Counted from the stretch's first letter, positions 7,540-16,722 are shown. The stretch is 27,629 nucleotides of DNA from Desulfobacterales bacterium (GCA_007127175.1 SKZX01000203.1:1-27629); one strand, 5' to 3'. Notes: a model not told the origin generated them from the sequence alone. Program-made: numbers and translations.

Positions 7540-8508
7540 CTATTCCTTTGCGCCGCCGCCGATTCCGGGGCCGGCCTTGTAAAAAAACCGCGCCATGGGG
7601 GCATGAAAACCGGTCCAGTCGGCACCCGGGTCCTGGCTGCGCATAAAATCCCTTATGCCGTTTATCTTTGAATCGATTTCATCCAGGTAATTGAGCAAAA
7701 CGGCTTCCAGCGTCTTGGGGGGTTCCGGCGACCCGAACTCCCGGCTGCCGTGATGACTGACGACCAGGTGTTTGAGCATCAGGGCGGTTTTGGCTGGAAA
7801 ATCCGGGATTCCGGCTATTTTTTCCTCGATCATGCCGATACCGATCACAATGTGGTTCACAAGGCGCCCCTCGTCTGTATAGTCAATCCGGGTGTCGTAT
7901 TCAAACTCCCGGATTTTGCCGATATCGTGCAGCACGCATCCTGCCAGGAGCATATCCCGGTCAATGCCGTCATAATGATCCGCCACCCGGTCACACAGCA
8001 GCGCCATGGACAGCGTGTGCTCGAGCAGGCCGCCGATATAGGCATGGTGCATCATCTTGGCAGCAGGCGCTTTTATAAACGATGAAACAAAATCCTTGTC
8101 CGCCCAGAAAAGTCCGAACAACCTGCGAAGGCTCCCGTTTTTGATCGTTTCCGTAATGGATTGAAGCCGTGCAAGCATCTGCAAGGGGTCCCGCGAGGTG
8201 ACGGGCAGAAAATCAGACGGGTCAATACCCGCGCTGACCTTTTCAATCCGCTTGACCACGATCTGGGGGTTCCCCTTGTATTCGGAAACGCTTCCCGCCA
8301 CGCGGATGATATCGCCGGCTGCACACAGGCCGGACAACTGATCCGCGTTGTCCCACGCAACACCCTTTATGCGGCCGGTTTTATCGGCAATGGTCAGGCT
8401 CAGGTATGCCTCCCCGTTCCGCTTTACGCCCCGCACCTTTTCGGCCAGGGCAAAAAGGTCGTCAACCGCATCTCCGGCTTTCAATTGATTGACATACCTG
8501 CTTTTCAT
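7540..8508 (-). CDS. yhaM: YhaM-family 3'-5' exoribonuclease (OB fold plus HD domain)
   Basis: A 322-residue protein with an N-terminal OB-fold nucleic-acid-binding domain (about residues 10-92, TGRIKGVAWDN) and a C-terminal HD phosphohydrolase domain (about 155-285). The metal ligands are visible: His164 in LLEHTLS, His194-Asp195 in VLHDIGK, His252-His253 in SHHG and Asp279 in LDEIDS. Length and domain order match Bacillus YhaM/CbfI, a 3'-5' exonuclease acting on RNA. The C-terminus AGPGIGGGAKE is a flexible tail. The ATG at 8508 has GGAG five bases upstream. It is the first gene of the leftward yhaM-tmk unit and is divergent from lptD. The exact substrate is inferred from the family. Confidence 0.9.
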   Translation of the reverse strand: MKSRYVNQLKAGDAVDDLFALAEKVRGVKRNGEAYLSLTIADKTGRIKGVAWDNADQLSGLCAAGDIIRVAGSVSEYKGNPQIVVKRIEKVSAGIDPSDFLPVTSRDPLQMLARLQSITETIKNGSLRRLFGLFWADKDFVSSFIKAPAAKMMHHAYIGGLLEHTLSMALLCDRVADHYDGIDRDMLLAGCVLHDIGKIREFEYDTRIDYTDEGRLVNHIVIGIGMIEEKIAGIPDFPAKTALMLKHLVVSHHGSREFGSPEPPKTLEAVLLNYLDEIDSKINGIRDFMRSQDPGADWTGFHAPMARFFYKAGPGIGGGAKE

Positions 8509-8680
8509 TTCTCCGCCTTGCCCCGTATCCGGTACGGGTCGGTGTTATTGCCTTGACATTTTTAAGATTTCGGTTTTTTATACTCAAAATTTCCTGCGCC
8601 ATCAAGGATATTAATCAGAAATTAACATTTTACGGCATCACCGGCCCCTGTCCCCCTCAAAATGGCATAACGGTAACACA
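8509..8680. promoter_or_regulatory. Divergent intergenic region between yhaM and lptD
   Basis: The spacer is AT-rich in its right half. TTGACA at 8553-8558 is followed by TATACT at 8579-8584, but the 20-nt spacing is too long for a standard sigma70 promoter; shorter spacings give only poor -10 matches (for example TTTATA at 8577-8582). Close to yhaM, CCCGTA (8522-8527) and TACGGG (8533-8538) form a small hairpin in its leader. No clear promoter for yhaM could be chosen. Confidence 0.35.
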
Positions 8681-10936
8681 ATGATGCATTATCGCCTGAA
8701 CGGACATTTGGCACTCCTGGTGAAAACTGTCTCCGTAGCCGTGCTTTTTTTACTTTTGACGGCATATTCGTTCCGGACGGAAGCAGCCGCGCCGGAAGCG
8801 GATGCGGGCAGCCGCCCCTATCGGATACAGGCGGACAGGATCACTTACAATCCTGTTGAAAAAGCGTATACAGCAGAAGGGGATGTGGTCGTCACACACC
8901 TTGAAAGCCGGCTCAGGGCCGACCGGGTGCAGGTAAACACTGACGATATGGTTGTCCGCGCATCAGGGGGCGTTTTTTTCACCACGGGAGAAGACACCCT
9001 CGAAGGCGACCGCCTCATCATGAACCTGGCCGAACAGACCGGTACCCTTTATTCCGGCCGTATTTTCATCGAGGAAAGCAACTTCCATATCAAGGGCGAA
9101 CGGATCATGAAAACCGGGAAGGACACCTATGCCATCAACGGTGCCTGCCTGACCACCTGTGACCCGGAAAACCCTGACTGGAGCATAACCAGCGCCCATG
9201 TCAACGTGACGATCGACGGGTATGGCACACTGCGGCACGGGGCTTTCAGAGTCAGAAACATCCCGGTTTTCTATACGCCCTATCTTTTCTTTCCGGCTAA
9301 AACCAAGCGGCAGTCCGGCCTTCTCTTTCCGCACCTGGAGTACTCGTCAAGAAACGGCATCATATTTATACAGCCCTATTTCTGGGCCATCAGCGATCAT
9401 ATGGATGCGACGTTTTATTATCATCATATTCAGCAGCGGGGTGAAAAAGCAGGCATCGAATATCGGTACATGGCCGGAGAGGCCTCAAAAGGAACGGTCA
9501 TGCTCGACGGGTTCAAGGACCGCAGGGTGGATGACGACCCGGATGACCCTGAACGGAAATGGGGCTATACCGACGACCGGTTCCTGCGGCCCAATTCCGA
9601 TCGCTACTGGTTTCGGATGAAGGCCGACCAGGCGCTGCCGGCCGATTTTTCGGCCCGGCTCGACCTTGACGTTGTCAGCGACCAGGACTACCTGCGCGAT
9701 TTTCGCGGCGGCTATACCGGGCACGGACACACCGAAAACGTTTTCCAATCCGAATTCGACAGGGGAATAGACGACCGGAACGACCGGGTTCGTGAAAACC
9801 GGCTGAACCTGAACCGAACATGGCCGACAGCTTCCCTGAATGCCGACGCGGTATGGCACGACGACGTGGTGGCCCGCCGGCAGATGGATACCAACCCAAC
9901 GCTTCAGCGCCTGCCGATGATCAGCTACAGCATGCTGAAACAGCCGGTTTTTCACAACCGCCTGTACGGCGCCATGAACACCGAGTATGCGTATTTCTTC
10001 CGGGAAGACGGGGTTACCGGCCACCGTGCGGATCTTCACCCGCGCATCTTTTTCCCCTTATACCCTGCCGGGCGCTTCATGCTTGAACCCTACGCAGGAT
10101 TTCGCCAGACCGTATGGTACACCGACGCGGCCAGAGATGATATTGCCGCCGACAACCGGCTTGACCCTGACCTGCAGCGCTATACCCAAAGGGGCATCTA
10201 TGATTTGGGGGCGGACCTGACCACGGATTTTCACCGGGTATTTCCGGTATCCGCATTCGGCATTGAAAAGGTCCGGCATGGCGTCCTGCCCCGCATACGG
10301 TATTCATACATTCCGGATGTCCGGCAATCCGAATACCCGGATTTCGATGAAATCGACCGCATCGATGAGGAAAACCAGGTATCTTTTTCCATGACCCACT
10401 TTTTTACCTCCAGGCATACGGTCACACGCCCAGGGGCAGATCCCGAGGCCTCATACAATATGTTCGCCCGTTTCATGGTCGAACAGCCCTACGATTTTAA
10501 TCATGAAGAAAGCGCTGACGCGTTCCTTCCCCTTTATGCCGAGCTCGACATCACACCGGCCCGCCTGTTTGCGCTTCATGCCGACGCCCGCTACAGCCAC
10601 CAGGAAGACGCTTTTACCCGGAGCAACACCTCCCTGAGGTTCAGAGACATGCTGGGCAGCCGTTTTCGTGTGGATTACCGGTACACCAGGGATGCCAGCA
10701 AAACATTGAAACTGGGCCTTGAAGTGCCCGTCCGGGAATGGCTGACGATCTACGGCGATTTCGAAAGAAGCCTCATCGATCATACAACCGTTGAATCCGG
10801 TATTGGCTTCCTGTATCAGACGGACTGCTGGAGCGCCGATTTTTCGTACCGGGCTCTGGAGGACCTGGATGGTTCAAGGGATGAGCGCTATTACCTGCTC
10901 ATACGCCTTTTCGGCATCGGCGAATTCGGGAATTAG
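8681..10936 (+). CDS. lptD: LPS-assembly outer membrane protein LptD
   Basis: A 751-residue protein close to the usual LptD length. It is the outer-membrane beta-barrel that, with LptE, inserts lipopolysaccharide into the outer leaflet. Residues 1-36 form a signal peptide (hydrophobic 10-30, cleavage near TEAAA). Residues 45-150 are the OstA/LptA-like beta-jellyroll (YRIQADRITYN, AEGDVVV). The remainder is the barrel, rich in alternating aromatic strands. Cys156, Cys160 and a cysteine near 716 (TDCWSADFSY) could form the disulfides that shape this protein. Two adjacent ATGs (8681, 8684) are possible starts; neither has a strong Shine-Dalgarno. The final residues (GEFGN) lack a terminal aromatic. 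It implies a Gram-negative with LPS. Confidence 0.93.
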   Translation: MMHYRLNGHLALLVKTVSVAVLFLLLTAYSFRTEAAAPEADAGSRPYRIQADRITYNPVEKAYTAEGDVVVTHLESRLRADRVQVNTDDMVVRASGGVFFTTGEDTLEGDRLIMNLAEQTGTLYSGRIFIEESNFHIKGERIMKTGKDTYAINGACLTTCDPENPDWSITSAHVNVTIDGYGTLRHGAFRVRNIPVFYTPYLFFPAKTKRQSGLLFPHLEYSSRNGIIFIQPYFWAISDHMDATFYYHHIQQRGEKAGIEYRYMAGEASKGTVMLDGFKDRRVDDDPDDPERKWGYTDDRFLRPNSDRYWFRMKADQALPADFSARLDLDVVSDQDYLRDFRGGYTGHGHTENVFQSEFDRGIDDRNDRVRENRLNLNRTWPTASLNADAVWHDDVVARRQMDTNPTLQRLPMISYSMLKQPVFHNRLYGAMNTEYAYFFREDGVTGHRADLHPRIFFPLYPAGRFMLEPYAGFRQTVWYTDAARDDIAADNRLDPDLQRYTQRGIYDLGADLTTDFHRVFPVSAFGIEKVRHGVLPRIRYSYIPDVRQSEYPDFDEIDRIDEENQVSFSMTHFFTSRHTVTRPGADPEASYNMFARFMVEQPYDFNHEESADAFLPLYAELDITPARLFALHADARYSHQEDAFTRSNTSLRFRDMLGSRFRVDYRYTRDASKTLKLGLEVPVREWLTIYGDFERSLIDHTTVESGIGFLYQTDCWSADFSYRALEDLDGSRDERYYLLIRLFGIGEFGN

Positions 10937-10953
10937 GCCCCGGCTTTAACCGC

Positions 10954-10980
10954 TTGACTTTCTATAAATTTACGTATATT
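10954..10980 (+). promoter_or_regulatory. Candidate sigma70-like promoter upstream of the HU gene
   Basis: TTGACT at 10954-10959 and TATATT at 10975-10980 are separated by 15 nt in an AT-rich stretch just after lptD. If used, the transcript would carry the whole dispersed repeat copy B in its roughly 200-nt leader. The short spacer keeps this tentative. Confidence 0.35.
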
Positions 10981-11021
10981 TAGGGATATATTTGTGATGC
11001 CCACGTAACAAGTCGCGATCA

Positions 11022-11146
11022 GACGGCTGTGAAAAAAAACCAAGATCAAGGCTTGCGCAATTTCGAAGAATGCAGAATACTCAGCTTACGAAAAATTCTG
11101 AGGAAGTTGGACATAACGCAGATATTGGACTTTTTTCACAACCGTC
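11022..11146 (+). repeat. Dispersed palindromic repeat, copy B
   Basis: A 125-bp element with 16-bp terminal inverted repeats (11022-11037 and 11131-11146, one mismatch: GACGGCTGTGAAAAAA against GACGGTTGTGAAAAAA). It is a second copy of the element at 6695-6818, sharing a perfect 34-bp core at 11042-11075. The inside is imperfectly self-complementary, so its RNA would fold into one long hairpin. It ends 45 nt before the HU start codon, in the same orientation relative to the gene as copy A. Confidence 0.9.
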
Positions 11147-11191
11147 AATTATATATAATTACCGGTATTCTCAGGTTCAACAGGAGGAACA

Positions 11192-11467
11192 ATGAATAAA
11201 CTTGAAATGATCTCTGCGCTTAACAAAGAAGCCAATATATCCAAATCTGAAGCCGCCAGAGTGGTCCAGATCTTTTTCGATTCCATGGCCGACGCCCTTG
11301 CCCAGGAGGAACGTATTGAAATCCGAGGGCTTTGCAGCTTTTTTATAAAAAACTACAAGAGCTATACCGGCAGGAATCCCAAAACCGGCGACAAGGTCCA
11401 GATTCAACCCAAGAAACTCCCCTTCTTCAAGTGCGGCAAAGAACTGAGAGAACGTGTCAACAGCTAA
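11192..11467 (+). CDS. HU/IHF-family DNA-binding protein
   Basis: A 91-residue nucleoid protein with the full HU/IHF layout: an N-terminal helical dimerisation part (1-40), then the beta-saddle and the DNA-intercalating arm with GRNPKTG at residues 60-66 (Pro63), and a PKKLPFFKCGKELRERV tail that resembles IHF subunits more than classical HU. It bends and compacts DNA. The normally very conserved RGFGSF loop reads RGLCSF here (45-50). The start ATG has an excellent AGGAGG ribosome-binding site. The gene overlaps the GTG start of holB by 14 nt. Whether it pairs with another subunit is unknown. Confidence 0.94.
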   Translation: MNKLEMISALNKEANISKSEAARVVQIFFDSMADALAQEERIEIRGLCSFFIKNYKSYTGRNPKTGDKVQIQPKKLPFFKCGKELRERVNS

Positions 11468-12497
11468 CGGCAACCGGTCCGATAATTGCGCTAAGGGTTT
11501 TGATGCGATAATCGGCCAGCAGCGGCAAATACACATGCTTGCCGCAGCGTTGCAGAAAAATGAAGTGCCGCATGCCATGCTTTTTACGGGCGAGGCGGGC
11601 GTCGGGAAAAAAACAACAGCCATCAATTTTTCAAAGGCCTGCAACTGCGAACGCCCAATGCCCCTGGCAGGCGGCGCCGCTTTTTCCGGACGCCTGAACC
11701 CGTGCGGTACCTGCCGGCCATGCAGAAAAATCGATTCCTTCAGCCATCCGGATTTTCATTATATCAAACCCCCCGGTGCAACCATCAGGATAGAACAGAT
11801 ACGTGCCCTTTGCAGCGCCCTTGCATTAAGGCCCAATGAAGCGTCGCTTCGCATCGTAGTGATCTCGGACGCACACCTGTTGAATGCGGAAGCCGGAAAC
11901 GCGCTTCTCAAAATTCTTGAGGAACCGCCGGATAAAACGGTTATGATCCTGACCGCCCCGGAGGCCGCCGATTTGCTGCCGACAATTGTTTCACGGTGCA
12001 GGCATTTCCGCTTCAACCCGATTCCCGAAGACCGTCTGGAGGCATACCTGATTGAAACGCGGGGCATACCGGGTGAAAAAGCTATGGTCATCGCTTCCCT
12101 GGCGGGGGGAAGTATCGGCCGCGCCCTTTCCATGGAAGGTGACACGTCGATTATGGACCTGCGCAGGCGCGTCATCGAATGGATGGAAATCCTTTTCAAA
12201 AACCCCTCAGGGAACGATTTATACTTTTCTGAAGCGATTGCAGCAGATAAAATAACCCTTGGCCTTTCCCTGGATATTATGAAATCATGGGTGCGCGATC
12301 TGGCCATCGCAAAACACACCCCGGAAAAAATATACAACCGGGATTACAGGGAGAGGCTTTTGGCCTTGTCGGAACAAGCGGACCCGGACGGCCTTATTGA
12401 AAAGGCGGACGCCGTGTGGCAGGCCGAACGCGCGTTAAAGACCAACGCAAACCCCCGGCTTGCGGTCGAGGCGATGGTGATGAAATTCTCGGGTTAA
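11454..12497 (+). CDS. holB: DNA polymerase III subunit delta'
   Basis: A 347-residue clamp-loader AAA+ protein. Signatures: FDAIIGQ near residues 16-21, Walker A GEAGVGKKT at 46-54, a zinc-binding cluster formed by Cys65, Cys84, Cys87 and Cys90, NALLKILEEPP at 149-159, and SRC (the arginine-finger motif) at 180-182. This is the delta' stator of the complex that loads the beta clamp during replication. The start is a GTG at 11454, inside the HU gene; no in-frame ATG lies before the conserved FDAIIGQ, which supports this start. The C-terminal third is divergent, as is usual for delta'. It is followed by ricT after a 61-nt gap, a replication/translation gene order common in bacteria. Confidence 0.94.
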   Translation: MSTANGNRSDNCAKGFDAIIGQQRQIHMLAAALQKNEVPHAMLFTGEAGVGKKTTAINFSKACNCERPMPLAGGAAFSGRLNPCGTCRPCRKIDSFSHPDFHYIKPPGATIRIEQIRALCSALALRPNEASLRIVVISDAHLLNAEAGNALLKILEEPPDKTVMILTAPEAADLLPTIVSRCRHFRFNPIPEDRLEAYLIETRGIPGEKAMVIASLAGGSIGRALSMEGDTSIMDLRRRVIEWMEILFKNPSGNDLYFSEAIAADKITLGLSLDIMKSWVRDLAIAKHTPEKIYNRDYRERLLALSEQADPDGLIEKADAVWQAERALKTNANPRLAVEAMVMKFSG

Positions 12498-12558
12498 CCG
12501 ATGCCGCCGCAACCCGCTGTTTTTGTATAACTATTTCAAATGATATGATATAAAAAAC

Positions 12559-13311
12559 ATGATGAAAATAATCGGCATCCGGTTCAAACCGGCCGGAAAA
12601 ATATACCATTTCAATTGCGGCGCTTACGTTTTGAAAGTGGGCGACAAGGTGCTCGTGGAAACCGAGCACGGCCTGGGGTTCGGCATTGTGACAACGCCGC
12701 CCGTTGTCATTGATCCGGACCAGTCCAAGCAGCCCCTGAAGAAGATCTATCGCCCGGCGACGGAAGATGATTTAAAGCAGCTTGAAGCCAATACAACAGC
12801 TGAAAACCAGGCATATCAATTCTGCAGCGAAAGCATAAAGTCCCTTGACCTGGAGATGAACCTGTTTGCGGTGGAAAGCAATTTCGAAGGCAGCAAGCTG
12901 ACCTTTTTTTTCACCGCCGACGGCCGGGTCGATTTCAGGAAACTGGTCAAGCTGCTGGTCAAGCAGTTTCGAAGCAAAATTGAAATGCGGCAGGTGGGCA
13001 TCCGGAACCAGGCCAAGATGTGCGGGGGAATCGGGCGCTGCGGCCGCCAGCTCTGCTGCTCCTGCTTTTTGACCAAATTCGACCCCGTAACGATCAAAAT
13101 GGCAAAAAAACAGGGCTTATCCCTGAACCCCACAAAAATTTCAGGTGTTTGTGGCCGGCTCATGTGCTGCCTGACCTTTGAATATGATTATTACGACAAG
13201 GCCAGCGGCACCCATCCGGGAAAGGCGGCTGCGACGGATGAGAAAGCAATGCCGGGGACAAAAAACCACAGGCCTGCGAATCAAAAACAGAAAACGGAAA
13301 AAACAAAATGA
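12559..13311 (+). CDS. ricT: RicT/YaaT-type PSP1 domain protein
   Basis: A 250-residue PSP1 (C-terminal) domain protein. Cysteines are clustered as in RicT: Cys155, Cys161, Cys166, Cys167 and Cys169 in MCGGIGRCGRQLCCSCF, and Cys198, Cys203 and Cys204 in GVCGRLMCC. In Bacillus RicT forms the Y-complex with RicA and RicF, binds Fe-S clusters and modulates RNase Y processing; that role here is extrapolated. The last 35 residues are a Lys/Gln-rich, low-complexity tail. ATG codons at 12559 and 12562 are both possible; there is no clear ribosome-binding site. It overlaps metG by 4 nt (ATGA). With RNase J and YhaM it is the third RNA-metabolism gene in the window. Confidence 0.92.
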   Translation: MMKIIGIRFKPAGKIYHFNCGAYVLKVGDKVLVETEHGLGFGIVTTPPVVIDPDQSKQPLKKIYRPATEDDLKQLEANTTAENQAYQFCSESIKSLDLEMNLFAVESNFEGSKLTFFFTADGRVDFRKLVKLLVKQFRSKIEMRQVGIRNQAKMCGGIGRCGRQLCCSCFLTKFDPVTIKMAKKQGLSLNPTKISGVCGRLMCCLTFEYDYYDKASGTHPGKAAATDEKAMPGTKNHRPANQKQKTEKTK

Positions 13312-15230
13312 CCGCTCCTTTTTACATAACAACGCCGATCTATTACGTAAACGCCAAGCCCCACCTTGGGCACACCTATACGACCATCGCAACTGATGTG
13401 GCCCGCCGCTACCATGACATGCTGGGCGCGGAAACCTTCATGCTGACCGGAACGGACGAACACGGCGACAAGATTGTCAAGGCCGCGGAAAAAAACGGGC
13501 AAAGCCCCAGGGAATATGCGGACAGGATCAGCCGCCTGTTTGCAGAACTGTGGCCCGAACTCAACATCCACTGCGATCATTTCATACGGACGACGGATGC
13601 GTCCCATATTGCGGTTGTCATCGATATCCTTCAGAAAATCTACGACAAAGGTGATATTTATTACAGCGAATACGAAGGTTTATACTGTTTCGGGTGCGAA
13701 CGCTTCTTCAACGAACGGGAACTCGTTGACGGCAAATGCCCCGATCACGGCACGCCCCCGGATGTCATCAAGGAATCCAACTATTTTTTCAAAATGAGCC
13801 GCTACCAGCAATGGCTGATCGATTCCCTCACGGACAACCCCGACCTGATACGGCCTGCGCGCTACCGGAACGAGGTGCTGTCATTTCTGAAGGAACCCCT
13901 TGAAGACCTGTGCATTTCAAGGCCCAAAAGCCGTCTTCAATGGGGCATCACCCTTCCTTTTGACGACCGTTATGTCACCTACGTCTGGTTTGACGCCCTC
14001 ATCAACTATGTATCCGCGCTTGGCTACCCGGACGGCGAACATTTCAAGAAATTCTGGCCGCACGTTCATCACGTCGTGGCCAAAGACATCCTCAAGCCGC
14101 ACGGCATCTACTGGCCGACCATGCTGAAGGCCGCCGGCATAGACGCTTACAAGCACCTGATGGTGCACGGCTACTGGAACGTTGAAGATTCAAAAATGTC
14201 TAAAAGCCTGGGCAACGTGGTAGACCCCATCTACCTGAAAGAAACCTATTCCACGGATGCCATACGCTACTTTCTCATGCGCGAAATGGTCTTTGGCCTG
14301 GATTCGAGTTTCTCGGAGACATCCATCATCAACCGGATCAATTCGGACCTGGCCAACGATTTGGGCAACCTGTTTTCCAGGGTCCTGGGAATGTTTCACA
14401 AATACTTCAAATCAACGGTGCCGGAATTCGATCCCGACGCAAAAAGCGATTTCCAGCTGGATTTGAAGTCGGATGCCCAAACAGCCATCTCCGATTTCTG
14501 CAAGGCCATGGACAATTTTGAATTCCACAAGGCGCTGGTGGCTGTCTGGGAGTATATCGGGAAAATGAACAAATACGTTGATGTTACGGCCCCCTGGGAG
14601 CTGGCCAAAAAAAAGGAGGCGAAAAAACAGCTCGACACAGTCATCGGCAACCTTCTGGAAGGCTTGCGGGTGGTATCCGGGCTCATTTACCCCGTAATGC
14701 CTGAAACGGCTGCAACCATGCAGAAACACCTTGGCATGGATGCCGAAAAGCCCTTTTACCGGATCCGGGAAATCCGCGAATGGCCGCAAATACCGCCAAA
14801 CCAGGTTTTGCCCAAGGCGGTGAGCCTGTTTCCCAGGATCGACCCGGAAACCATTCTCGGGCCGGCGGCTTCCGGCGAAACGCATGAACCGGCAGCGCCT
14901 ATCGAACCGGAAATCGGATTTGAAGAATTTTCCAGGATCGATTTGCGGGCCGCAACGGTTTTGAAGGCCGAAAAAATACCAAAGGCCGACAAACTGCTCA
15001 AGCTCGAGATAGACCTCGGGAACCACACCCGGACCATCGTGGCCGGCATTGCCAAGTTCTACACCCCGGATGAGCTCATCGGAAAAAGCATTGTCGTCCT
15101 GGCCAACCTGAAACCGGCAAAGCTCATGGGGGTTGAGTCAAAGGGCATGCTGCTGGCCGCCGTGGAAAAAAACGCCTGTTCCGTTGCCGTGCTGGACCGT
15201 GAAATGCCCGCCGGCGCACGGTTGAAGTAA
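13308..15230 (+). CDS. metG: Methionyl-tRNA synthetase with C-terminal tRNA-binding domain
   Basis: A 640-residue class I synthetase that charges tRNA-Met. The HIGH motif appears as HLGH at 19-22 and KMSKS is intact at 296-300. The zinc knuckle is CFGC at 127-130 with CPDH at 144-147, a single-knuckle form in which the last ligand is His rather than Cys. The anticodon-binding helical domain spans roughly 350-510 and the C-terminal EMAP/Trbp111-like tRNA-binding domain roughly 537-640 (SRIDLRAATVLKAE). The start overlaps ricT by ATGA, so translation is coupled. It has all the catalytic motifs that the CysRS-like half of the fusion at 4371-6662 lacks. Confidence 0.97.
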   Translation: MTAPFYITTPIYYVNAKPHLGHTYTTIATDVARRYHDMLGAETFMLTGTDEHGDKIVKAAEKNGQSPREYADRISRLFAELWPELNIHCDHFIRTTDASHIAVVIDILQKIYDKGDIYYSEYEGLYCFGCERFFNERELVDGKCPDHGTPPDVIKESNYFFKMSRYQQWLIDSLTDNPDLIRPARYRNEVLSFLKEPLEDLCISRPKSRLQWGITLPFDDRYVTYVWFDALINYVSALGYPDGEHFKKFWPHVHHVVAKDILKPHGIYWPTMLKAAGIDAYKHLMVHGYWNVEDSKMSKSLGNVVDPIYLKETYSTDAIRYFLMREMVFGLDSSFSETSIINRINSDLANDLGNLFSRVLGMFHKYFKSTVPEFDPDAKSDFQLDLKSDAQTAISDFCKAMDNFEFHKALVAVWEYIGKMNKYVDVTAPWELAKKKEAKKQLDTVIGNLLEGLRVVSGLIYPVMPETAATMQKHLGMDAEKPFYRIREIREWPQIPPNQVLPKAVSLFPRIDPETILGPAASGETHEPAAPIEPEIGFEEFSRIDLRAATVLKAEKIPKADKLLKLEIDLGNHTRTIVAGIAKFYTPDELIGKSIVVLANLKPAKLMGVESKGMLLAAVEKNACSVAVLDREMPAGARLK

Positions 15231-15309
15231 CCGGCCAAACCGATGTCCGGACGGGAAAACAGCCTCATTTCAAAGAAACATAAACGATAATCAATTACCA
15301 CGGTAAAGT

Positions 15310-16722
15310 ATGTTCAAGCGAAAGAAAAAACCCGGTGGTTATCGGTTTCAAAACATGGCCACGCCTGCTGCAAAATGGCGCGGCTACCAGAACACCATAC
15401 GGATTCATGATGAAAGAAGACAGGCGCTTCGCCGGATGCCCTGGTATTTCGTTGTGCTGCTGGTTTCTGCCGCGCTGATCCAGGGCGGGTTTTATGTACT
15501 CGATCATCGGATGGCCGCCGCACCCAAAGCGCCGGCATCCCTCTACCCGCCTGACGTGGAGCCCCTTGACCGGGAAGGGATTCGCAAAATCCTCACACCA
15601 GACCGTTTTCTCAACATGGCTGAAAAAAATATTGAAATCCGGACCGGTGGAACCCATTACCAGATTTACACGAGCATCGACCCGGACCTCCAGAATGCCA
15701 TTATCCGGTCTCTTGACACCCGGCATGCCAACAGGATCGGCATTGTCGCCATCGAGGCGGATACCGGCCGGGTTCTGGCACTGGTTTCGCACAACGATGA
15801 CGACCCGGATCAGAACGCCTGCCTGGCGGCCGATCTTCCCGCCGCAAGCTTATTCAAGATTGTCACGGCCGCAGCAGCCATGGAAGCCGGCGGGTTTGAG
15901 CACCAGAGCCGGATGGCCTTCAACGGGGGAAAATTTACCTTGTACAGGCGGCAGCTGACTGACCAGGAAAACCGGTACACCAATTATTCGAACCTGAAAG
16001 CCGCCTTTGCCGAATCGATCAACCCGGTTTTTGGAAAGCTCGGGAAAAACGAACTGGGCAAAGATATCCTCACCGACTATGGCCTGGCGTATTATTTCAA
16101 CCAGGGTATTGATTTTGACCTGCCCGTGGACCAAAGCACCTTGAAAATATCCGATACACCTTACAATTGGGCGGAAATCGCCTCCGGCTTCAACCGGACC
16201 ACAACCATATCGCCCCTGCATGCCGCCCTGATCGCCGCCTCCGTTGTAAACGGCGGGCGCATCATGGAGCCGTCCATTGTCGATGTGGCGGCCAGGGAAA
16301 ACCGGACGGTTTACCGGCGGCGGCCTGCAATGGCAGCACGCACGGTTGAACCCGGAACACTGGAAGGCCTGGACACGCTCATGAATGCCACCATCACCCG
16401 GGGCACCGCAAGAAGTCTGTTTGCAGGGTCTTCAAGGGACCCGGTCCTGTCGAAGCTCCGCATGGGCGGAAAGACAGGCGCACTCAACAACAATGCCAGA
16501 CAGATCCGTTATGACTGGTTTACCGGGTATGCCCTGGACCCTGAAGGCTCGGGAAAAATCGCCATCGGTGTCATCGTTGCCCACAAGGAATACATCGGTA
16601 AACGGGCTGCCACATATTTCAGGCAGGCGGTGGCCGCCTATTTCAGAGACCGGCTTTCGCAAACGGAAAACATGCAAAGGACAGACAATATTGCCGGTGA
16701 AAACAATAAAAAACCTGCATGA
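15310..16722 (+). CDS. Penicillin-binding transpeptidase-domain protein
   Basis: A 470-residue membrane-anchored protein: a basic cytoplasmic N-terminus, one transmembrane helix at about residues 45-65, then a periplasmic region with a penicillin-binding transpeptidase domain. The active-site triad motifs are SLFK (Ser180, Lys183), SIN (236-238) and KTG (388-390, in GGKTGALNN). There is no glycosyltransferase domain and no classic class B dimerisation region; the short 90-residue linker includes an LQ-type TSIDPDLQNAI segment, as in class A/B PBPs. It probably cross-links peptidoglycan, or acts as a carboxypeptidase-like PBP. It follows metG by 79 nt, and its 3' end overlaps the likely start of the GlmS-like gene. 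Confidence 0.9.
   Translation: MFKRKKKPGGYRFQNMATPAAKWRGYQNTIRIHDERRQALRRMPWYFVVLLVSAALIQGGFYVLDHRMAAAPKAPASLYPPDVEPLDREGIRKILTPDRFLNMAEKNIEIRTGGTHYQIYTSIDPDLQNAIIRSLDTRHANRIGIVAIEADTGRVLALVSHNDDDPDQNACLAADLPAASLFKIVTAAAAMEAGGFEHQSRMAFNGGKFTLYRRQLTDQENRYTNYSNLKAAFAESINPVFGKLGKNELGKDILTDYGLAYYFNQGIDFDLPVDQSTLKISDTPYNWAEIASGFNRTTTISPLHAALIAASVVNGGRIMEPSIVDVAARENRTVYRRRPAMAARTVEPGTLEGLDTLMNATITRGTARSLFAGSSRDPVLSKLRMGGKTGALNNNARQIRYDWFTGYALDPEGSGKIAIGVIVAHKEYIGKRAATYFRQAVAAYFRDRLSQTENMQRTDNIAGENNKKPA

Noticed and set aside
7533..7625. 31-residue N-terminal extension of thymidylate kinase
   Set aside because: It overlaps the end of yhaM, and the normal Tmk N-terminus with a ribosome-binding site starts at 7532.
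8553..8584. TTGACA...TATACT as a firm lptD promoter
   Set aside because: The 20-nt spacer is outside the usual range; kept only as a note in the intergenic entry.
13686..13749. MetRS zinc knuckle ending in CPDH instead of CPxC
   Set aside because: His can serve as a zinc ligand and all catalytic motifs are intact, so this is considered a tolerated variant rather than a defect.
16385..16696. Upstream part of the long frame containing the GlmS-like gene
   Set aside because: It lies inside the PBP gene on the same strand in another frame, including its KTG region, and has low-complexity translation typical of a shadow frame.
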